Shown piece by piece: positions 14,996 through 20,122 of a stretch of 20,122 nucleotides of DNA. The stretch covers positions 28,759 to 48,880 of the forward strand of contig DEML01000042.1 of assembly GCA_002359185.1 (NCBI GenBank). Reading direction: 5' to 3'. Origin of the DNA: Planctomycetaceae bacterium UBA2671 (GTDB taxonomy: Bacteria; Planctomycetota; Planctomycetia; Planctomycetales; Planctomycetaceae). The translations under genes and the position numbers were made by a program. Position 1 is the first letter of the stretch, and the number at the start of each line of letters is the position of its first letter. The notes below the pieces were generated by a model. It had not been told where the DNA came from. It saw nothing but the letters and a program-made list of their open reading frames with translations, and searched no databases.

Positions 14996-15538
14996 ATGCA
15001 GACTAATGAACCTCATCCAGACAATGTCACTGGTGACTTCTACGTGGAATGCGACTCCTGCATCGCGTGCGAAGCGCCATACAATGAAGCCCCGGATTTG
15101 ATGGCACGCCCTTACGTATCTGAACGGGATCATGGCTGCTATTTCCGACGAAACCCAACAACCAATGATGAAATAGAACGTGCCTGCATGGCAGTGAGTG
15201 TATCATGTGTGAAGGCGGTTCGTTACCGCGGCAATAAACCTGCCATACTAAATTATTTATATCATCAAGGCTCAATTACCTCCTGCGATGTCGCTTATAG
15301 GAGGCAATCAATTTACGAACGTTCTGCATTCGAGGCTTACTCCCAACACGTCGGCCCATACGATCAAGATTACTGGTCGCATATTTGCACGAATGAAACG
15401 GATCATGTTGTGGTTTCCATCGGAAATGACCGCAATGTGCTTGCTGTCTATCGTATTGACAAATCGACTCAACTGGCCATTCTTGTAGAAAATAGTGCCA
15501 AATACTGGCCCGACATTGGTCGTACTTTCTACCCTTAA
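14996..15538 (+). CDS. Ferredoxin-like iron-sulphur protein
   Basis: This 180-residue protein has an N-terminal domain like single-cluster [4Fe-4S] ferredoxins. VECDSCIACEAPYNEAP places C19, C22 and C25 in C-x2-C-x2-C, and the distal C71 lies in SCVKAVRYRG, where the usual CP is CV. GCYFRRNPTTNDEIERA between them matches the CYVKRQP-type segment of this family. C48 and C64 are extra. Residues 80-180 form an extension of unknown fold, longer than in ordinary ferredoxins. It is cytoplasmic, with no signal. I chose the ATG at 14996, which gives the expected short lead-in (NVTGDFYVE); a TTG at 14921 would add 25 residues and overlap a repeat. No ribosome site is visible. The partner enzyme is unknown. 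Confidence 0.75.
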   Translation: MQTNEPHPDNVTGDFYVECDSCIACEAPYNEAPDLMARPYVSERDHGCYFRRNPTTNDEIERACMAVSVSCVKAVRYRGNKPAILNYLYHQGSITSCDVAYRRQSIYERSAFEAYSQHVGPYDQDYWSHICTNETDHVVVSIGNDRNVLAVYRIDKSTQLAILVENSAKYWPDIGRTFYP

Positions 15539-15586
15539 GTCCTTAAGTCGGATTCAAAAAACTTTTTCAATCATAAGTATTTAAAT

Positions 15587-15640
15587 CTCTTGTGGACTTC
15601 ATCCACCCAGAGAACTCTTCGAGATTCTCTGGGCTACCCC
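15587..15640 (+). repeat. Two-hairpin repeat (family D), most complete copy
   Basis: TGGACTTCATCCA gives the first hairpin. CCCAGAGAA and TTCTCTGGG (9-bp perfect arms) give the second, followed by CTACCCC. Related copies: 5588-5635, 13921-13949 and 14527-14556. It lies about 30 bases upstream of the gene at 15672. Confidence 0.85.
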
Positions 15641-15671
15641 TGTTCTACTGTAAAAATCAAAGAGGCAATCC

Positions 15672-16052
15672 ATGCTGAAGTACATCGAACTCAAGAGTGG
15701 TCAGAATGATCAGGGGCCAGCTTGGATAGCTCGTGTGAAACTTTCGAAGTCGGGACGGACTGTGTACTTCAATGGGAAAGCGTTGAAGCGGGCTGATGGG
15801 AAAGGGATTTCTGCGAATTATTTTGATCTCGAAACGGGTGAAGAGTACTGGGTCTCCGGGGTTAAGAAGAATGCACAGGATCGTCACTGGGCGGGAGCGG
15901 GAATTGTCTGGATTGAATCTGGAGTTGTGGCTGAGTATCTGAAGATTATCGGTGCAGACAAGATTGACGAATGTCTGCTCAAGGTGATTGCTGATTTGCC
16001 TGAGACCGAGGTTGAAAAGTTCAGGAATCTTGAGAATACACGCTTGGCATAA
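15672..16052 (+). CDS. Conserved 126-residue protein (often misnamed DXS)
   Basis: This is a small soluble conserved protein of unknown function. The blocks MLKYIELKSGQNDQGPAWI, KLSKSGRTVYFNGKALKR, ANYFDLETGEEYWVSGVKK and DRHWAGAGIVWIE match a family I recall as common in bacteria and often labelled 1-deoxy-D-xylulose-5-phosphate synthase. That label cannot be right: real DXS has over 600 residues and a thiamine-diphosphate fold, and none of its motifs is present. The ATG at 15672 follows AGAGG (15661-15665) with 6-base spacing. It is encoded last in a row of four small genes on the + strand, between a family D and a family H repeat. Confidence 0.85.
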   Translation: MLKYIELKSGQNDQGPAWIARVKLSKSGRTVYFNGKALKRADGKGISANYFDLETGEEYWVSGVKKNAQDRHWAGAGIVWIESGVVAEYLKIIGADKIDECLLKVIADLPETEVEKFRNLENTRLA

Positions 16053-16086
16053 TGGCTGGAAGAGTTCCAAAAGTAACTCAATACCT

Positions 16087-16155
16087 GTGCCACGGCTCTG
16101 TGAGCCGTGTTTTGGTGTCATGGGAAGATTCGCACGGCTCACAGAGCCGTGGCAC
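16087..16155. repeat. Palindromic repeat (family H)
   Basis: GTGCCACGGCTCTGTGAGCC and its inverted partner GGCTCACAGAGCCGTGGCAC face each other across about 20 bases. Each arm is itself palindromic (CACGGCTC/GAGCCGTG). There is no T-tract. Confidence 0.9.
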
Positions 16156-16269
16156 GTAAATATTACTGATTCTCGCGGAATCTGTAGCGATCCGTAAAAA
16201 TACGGAATTTTGGGAAACATTCTGCAATCTGGTGGCGTCATAGGTTAAAGTCAATCTTGAATTTATCCA

Positions 16270-16334
16270 GTAGGGTCCGCTGTGCGGACCAGAATCGAGA
16301 CACCCTGTGCAATGGTCCGCACAGAGGACCCTAC
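16270..16334. repeat. Palindromic repeat (family I), copy 1
   Basis: GTAGGGTCCGCTGTGCGGACC and the inverted GGTCCGCACAGAGGACCCTAC enclose a centre of about 22 bases; total 65 bp. It is intergenic, 176 bases upstream of the large exported-protein start. Confidence 0.93.
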
Positions 16335-16445
16335 TGTGCGTTGAACTGAATTTTCCCGATATCGATCGATTTTTCAGGCTGATTGCACGCGCAATTGGCG
16401 GAAAATATCGATTTCTATTGCTCCAAGAAATTACTGGGGTTCTCG

Positions 16446-19400
16446 ATGAATGCTCGCCTCTGTTTGAACTCTGTCCGTAGGGTCCGCCGTGCGGACCGGC
16501 ACATGGGTCGCCTGTTGAAATGGTCCGCACAGCGGACCCTACTTTGCTTTTCGTTACTGGCGGTGATGTTCGCCAGTCCTGCCTGGGGGCAGGATGAATC
16601 GCCTGTGCCGACTCCGGCATTGACTCAGCCTCCTGCGGAGGTGCCGACTTCCACTGTGCCGGTGGCGGATCCTGCTGCGGTAGAAGATCCCCCGGCTGCC
16701 GAAGCCCCAGCTGAGGCTGCCCGACCGGTCGATCATCTGATTTATATTCCTTACGATCGATTAAGCGATGTGATTGATCGGCTCAAATCGAAAGTGGTGC
16801 TCTCGTATGAAGAGTATCTGGAGCTAGTCAAACAGGCACAGGGGAATCAAACTCCCCACAAACTGGACAACCCGGCTATTCTTTCTACCGCCAGTTATTC
16901 GGCGGTTGTGAATGGTGAAGTCGCGGAAATTACGGCGGTGTTAAAGTGCCGGGCGTTGAAAGATCGCTGGGCGTCGCTGCCGATCAGTTTTGCCGATGCC
17001 GCGGTCGGGGAAGTGACGACTGCGGAAGAAAACAAAGTCCTGCTGCGGGGAACTGGTGAGGGAACTTACGAAATCCTTTTCCCAAAGGCGGGCGATTACA
17101 CCATCACTCTGAAACTGCTCAAGCGGATCACACAGTCACCAGGCGGACCCTCTCTGGAATTGAAAGTTCCACCCGTCGGCATCACGACCTTTGAATTGTC
17201 GATTCCAAAATCGAATCAGAAGATCAGTATCTCGCCGCGACATATCGAAATTCCTCCCACACAGCCTGCTGCTGAGAATCGCTCGACGATCGCTGTCAGT
17301 CTGGGAGCGACGAACAGCATCACTGCGATCTGGGTTCCGGATATGAGTGATCGTCCGGAAATGGATTTGCTCACGACGGTTTCCAATCAATTGCAGATCG
17401 CTATCGCCGACGGACTGATTCACACCGAAGCCAAACTCGAATATCGCGTGCTGCGGGGAGAGTTGGATCGATTGCGAATCGCGGTGCCGAAGGGGAATCG
17501 TATTCTCGATGTAACCAGCTCGGCCCGTCTGGAAGGCTGGACGGTCGAGCAGGAAGATCGTGGGCAGATCATCAACATCAAACTGCTCTCGGCTGTCGAT
17601 TCCAGCTGCACGGTCGAAATTCATACCGAGCGCGCGCTGCCGGAGGATCCTATTGCGCTGGCTGGGATTGGTGAAGATCAAACAGTACATGGAATTCACA
17701 GTCTGGACGTGACCCGTGAACAGGGTCAGATTCGTCTCACGCACGGCGAAGAATTGACGGTTGTTGTTGAAGAACAGGCGGGACTGGTGCGGACGGATCT
17801 GGGAGAAAAAGGAGCGGCCCAGTTGGCGTATCGCTACTTCTCGCCGACGTTCAGTTTTATCGCTCGTTTTGAACCGGTCCAGCCGATTCTCGATTTGAAG
17901 CATGATAATCTCGTCATCTTCCGCGAGCAGCGAATTGAATTGACGTCTCAACTGGAATACACGATCCGTAAAGCGGGGGTTTTTCAACTGCAGTTGAAAC
18001 TGCCGGCTGACTTCGAGCTGCTTGGGGTAAACTGTCCGCAGATGTCGGAGTTTCAGCACGAAAAAGCGAGCAATTCTCTGATAGTCGTTCTGAAAGAGCG
18101 GACCCAGGGAACGCTTTCTATTCAGGTTCGTGGTTACATTCCTCCGCCACAGCAATATATGGAAGCCGATGCCTCTTCGCTGGCAAACCTTCCTCAGATC
18201 GAACCGGTCGGCATTCGTCAGGAAGAGGGTCGGATGATTGCGTATACGATTGAAGCGATTGAACTGGCTGCCAATGAGGATCAGGTTAAGAATGCTCAGC
18301 CGATACCTGTGAATGGGATTCCCTATAATTTCTCGGACACTCAGGTGCGAGCTGCGTGGAAGTTTCAGACACGGCCCGTCGAAATTCCCGTTCGCATTAT
18401 TCGCCGTCCGACTCGCCTGTCCGCTCAAACCTATAGCACGATTCAGGTACAGCCTTCCGGAATTCAGGTGACGGCTTATCTCGATTTCCTCGTACAGTAC
18501 GCGGGGATCGATCAATTCCGTATCGCGGTGCCTAAAGAATTCAGCGATCAGATCGAGATTGAAATCGCTGATAAGAATTCGGTCCCCATCCAACAGAAGT
18601 CTCCACAGGCAAGTGATGAAGAGAGTCAGTGGGTGATCTGGAATATCCAGACTCAGCGACCAGTCACAGGCCGTCAACGATTCAAAATGACTTACGACAT
18701 TTCCCTGAATACTGGAGACACTGATGAGGCCGAGGAAGAAGAGAAGTCCGCAGCCGAACTTTCTGAGTCGTTACTGATTCCAAAACCACTTGGCTGGGAA
18801 CGTGGGGCAGAAGACCGAATTGATTTGACGCGCTCGACTGGTGAAATCGTCATTCAAACCGATCCGGCCTTATCGGTTGCCGTCAAGGGAATGGGAACGG
18901 GCATTGAGCCGATTGATGTGCGGGAATTGACGATGCTGCCGCAACAGGGACATCAGGCGTTTCGATATCCCGTGCAATCTGATGACGATCCGATCCGCCT
19001 GGAACTGCAGGTCTCGCGATTTGAAGTAGCCGAAGTGGTGAGTACGGTTGTTTCGAAAATGCTCAGTGAATATGTGCTGGGAACCTCAGCGGATATGTCG
19101 GTCCGGTCTCAATTGCAGATTCAATCGAGTCAACGCCAGCGCCTGATTGTTCAGTTGCCCGAGTCTGCTCAGCCGATGGTGGTTCTGCTTGATGGAGAAA
19201 CGCGTCAGTTGCAGAAGGGGGAGAAATCGACTGAAGCGGGCTGGACGAATTATGTGGTCAATGTCTCCCGCAGCAAGAACTCGGAAGAGTCGTTCACCCT
19301 GACACTGCAATATCTGATGAAGGCAAGTCCGTTATCGGAATCGACATTACGGGGAGCGGTTGAGTTTTCGGTGCCTCGCGTGTTGAATCCCGGACAGAAT

Positions 19401-19988
19401 TCTGCGGTCGTGCAGGAGAGCCGGTGTATCGTCTGGATGCCTCGGACGTTCATTCCGATCCGAGTGAACTCACCCTACGAGCGCTGGCAGCGATATTCCC
19501 ACATCTCCTTCGAATACGGCGTGTCGGACGATACTTACTCCCAGAACGATCAGCATCAATGGGCGGGCAATTCGATGGGAGCCGTTAACTTTCCGACGGA
19601 AGGACTGGCTTACACATTTGTCTCGGTTGGGAGTGGCGAGTCACTGCAGTTGACTTACTGGAATCGTCATTATGTGACGGCGTTAATGACCGTGTTATTA
19701 CTGGTGCTGGCTTTCGTGCTGTTGAAAACCAGTTGGGAGAACAAGGTTCTGGTTGTCCTGGTCGTCATTGCGGCTTTGGCAGCCGGTTCGCAGTTTGCAC
19801 CGGAAGTGGTCAAGCAACTGGTGTACTCGGCTCGATACGGCATCGTGTTTGTCGCCGGCATCTGGATTGTGCATGGACTGTTTCAGATCCGCACCTGCTG
19901 TTTTTCAAAATCGGAACCATTGACTCAACTCGATGAAACGCCGCCGGAATCGATTCACGACGATCCTGCTCCGGGAGGTGATGTATGA
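16446..19988 (+). CDS. Giant exported, membrane-anchored beta-rich protein
   Basis: This 1,180-residue planctomycete protein has no assigned function. An N-terminal signal peptide ends near SPAWG-QDE, with the hydrophobic core LLCFSLLAVMFA. Then comes a Pro/Ala-rich linker, the block DHLIYIPYDRLSDVIDRLKSKVVLSYEEYLEL (about 104-135) seen in related proteins, and about 900 residues of beta-sandwich-like repeats. Three membrane segments (about 1077-1097, 1100-1118 and 1131-1147) and a polar tail follow, so most of it should face the periplasm or surface. The n-region of the signal is encoded by a 66-bp repeat (16477-16542). The start is uncertain: ATG at 16446 follows GGGG; ATG at 16503 lies inside the repeat and alone would give an ideal 29-residue signal. 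It overlaps the next gene by 4 bases. Confidence 0.85.
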   Translation: MNARLCLNSVRRVRRADRHMGRLLKWSAQRTLLCFSLLAVMFASPAWGQDESPVPTPALTQPPAEVPTSTVPVADPAAVEDPPAAEAPAEAARPVDHLIYIPYDRLSDVIDRLKSKVVLSYEEYLELVKQAQGNQTPHKLDNPAILSTASYSAVVNGEVAEITAVLKCRALKDRWASLPISFADAAVGEVTTAEENKVLLRGTGEGTYEILFPKAGDYTITLKLLKRITQSPGGPSLELKVPPVGITTFELSIPKSNQKISISPRHIEIPPTQPAAENRSTIAVSLGATNSITAIWVPDMSDRPEMDLLTTVSNQLQIAIADGLIHTEAKLEYRVLRGELDRLRIAVPKGNRILDVTSSARLEGWTVEQEDRGQIINIKLLSAVDSSCTVEIHTERALPEDPIALAGIGEDQTVHGIHSLDVTREQGQIRLTHGEELTVVVEEQAGLVRTDLGEKGAAQLAYRYFSPTFSFIARFEPVQPILDLKHDNLVIFREQRIELTSQLEYTIRKAGVFQLQLKLPADFELLGVNCPQMSEFQHEKASNSLIVVLKERTQGTLSIQVRGYIPPPQQYMEADASSLANLPQIEPVGIRQEEGRMIAYTIEAIELAANEDQVKNAQPIPVNGIPYNFSDTQVRAAWKFQTRPVEIPVRIIRRPTRLSAQTYSTIQVQPSGIQVTAYLDFLVQYAGIDQFRIAVPKEFSDQIEIEIADKNSVPIQQKSPQASDEESQWVIWNIQTQRPVTGRQRFKMTYDISLNTGDTDEAEEEEKSAAELSESLLIPKPLGWERGAEDRIDLTRSTGEIVIQTDPALSVAVKGMGTGIEPIDVRELTMLPQQGHQAFRYPVQSDDDPIRLELQVSRFEVAEVVSTVVSKMLSEYVLGTSADMSVRSQLQIQSSQRQRLIVQLPESAQPMVVLLDGETRQLQKGEKSTEAGWTNYVVNVSRSKNSEESFTLTLQYLMKASPLSESTLRGAVEFSVPRVLNPGQNSAVVQESRCIVWMPRTFIPIRVNSPYERWQRYSHISFEYGVSDDTYSQNDQHQWAGNSMGAVNFPTEGLAYTFVSVGSGESLQLTYWNRHYVTALMTVLLLVLAFVLLKTSWENKVLVVLVVIAALAAGSQFAPEVVKQLVYSARYGIVFVAGIWIVHGLFQIRTCCFSKSEPLTQLDETPPESIHDDPAPGGDV
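16477..16542. repeat. Palindromic repeat (family I), copy 2, inside coding sequence
   Basis: GTAGGGTCCGCCGTGCGGACC ... GGTCCGCACAGCGGACCCTAC, 66 bp, is the same family as 16270-16334. It is 22 codons long, in frame and free of stops in the reading frame of the large exported protein. It encodes the basic VRRVRRADRHMGRLLKWSAQR stretch directly before the hydrophobic core. Confidence 0.93.
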
Positions 19989-20122
19989 GAACTCACGCAT
20001 CTCTCTTCTCGAAAGCAATCGTAGATAATCATAAGGCGTCAAATTCGATGGCAATCTCATTCAAACACAAGCTTGATACTGAAACGAACAGGGTGGCGGG
20101 GGCGCTCCCGCAGGGAAGCCCC
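19985..20122 (+). CDS. N-terminus of downstream gene in same operon (partial)
   Basis: ATG at 19985 overlaps the stop of the large protein (ATGA) and follows GGGAGG (19973-19978) with 6-base spacing, a strong start. The frame stays open for 46 codons to the window edge: MRTHASLFSKAIVDN..., polar and basic, with no signal peptide yet. The last eleven codons lie in the family A repeat. An internal ATG at 20048 is possible. The product is unknown; by position it should work with the exported protein upstream. Confidence 0.65.
   Translation, partial: MRTHASLFSKAIVDNHKASNSMAISFKHKLDTETNRVAGALPQGSP
20091..20122. repeat. Dispersed GC-rich palindromic repeat (family A), right copy
   Basis: GGGTGGCGGGGGCGCTCC then AGGGAAGCCCC is the inverted counterpart of the window's first 36 bases with a changed centre. 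It lies within the open frame that starts at 19985 and may continue beyond the window. Confidence 0.8.

Noticed and set aside
15672..16052. 1-deoxy-D-xylulose-5-phosphate synthase assignment
   Set aside because: 126 residues with no thiamine-diphosphate or transketolase motifs; the name is a propagated database error for this family, as far as I recall.
16191..16210. Possible weak terminator (TCCGTA/TACGGA then ATTTT) after the 126-residue gene
   Set aside because: The stem is only 6 bp and the T-tract short; support is too slim to list as a feature.
16087..16542. CRISPR-like array from closely spaced repeats
   Set aside because: There are only two copies of one family plus one of another, each palindromic and unevenly spaced, and no cas genes are present.
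17136..18677. 513-residue open frame antisense to the giant exported protein
   Set aside because: It mirrors codon bias of the real gene on the other strand, has no domain likeness, ribosome site or plausible start, and its basic/Arg-Asn-rich composition is typical of antisense shadows.

Overview
The window is bacterial chromosome and almost certainly comes from a planctomycete (Planctomycetaceae/Gimesia-like, moderate GC). The evidence is two DUF1559 prepilin-like proteins with H-X9-DG-type C-termini, a planctomycete-style FHA protein beside a membrane Ser/Thr kinase, a very large exported beta-rich protein of a planctomycete type, and many palindromic dispersed repeats in the gaps. No tRNA, rRNA, CRISPR array, transposase or recombinase was seen.

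Region 1 (1-3,900): a possible signalling operon on the + strand with a degenerate FHA protein, a membrane Ser/Thr kinase with a DVG in place of DFG, and an unrecognised protein with three membrane segments. Region 2 (4,090-6,230, - strand): a GH15/phosphorylase-kinase-like sugar enzyme and orotate phosphoribosyltransferase (pyrE). Region 3 (6,260-8,020, + strand): a secreted prenyltransferase/squalene-oxidase-repeat protein and an orphan cytochrome oxidase subunit IV, ended by a bidirectional terminator shared with the convergent DUF1559 gene. Region 4 (8,040-12,210): DUF1559 protein and GlmU-like two-domain enzyme (- strand), then gap (+ strand) with a good sigma70-type promoter and a strong terminator.

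Region 5 (12,150-16,060) is accessory in character. A two-gene DUF1559 module on the - strand lies between two diverged direct copies of the ~60 bp block that carries the gap terminator. Then come four small + strand genes: a membrane protein, a WDPIGI-type small protein, a ferredoxin-like protein and a conserved 126-residue protein often mislabelled as DXS. They are separated by dispersed repeats; one repeat family sits in the same orientation upstream of three of the four. Region 6 (16,080-20,122): a 1,180-residue exported, membrane-anchored protein whose signal peptide n-region is encoded by a 66 bp palindromic repeat inserted in frame. It overlaps by 4 bp the start of a downstream gene whose N-terminal codons also run into a different repeat at the window edge.

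The most notable signals are structural: at least ten families of palindromic repeats, one of them turned into coding sequence, and a gene module bracketed by duplicated terminators. No complete new defence or biosynthetic system could be demonstrated from sequence alone.
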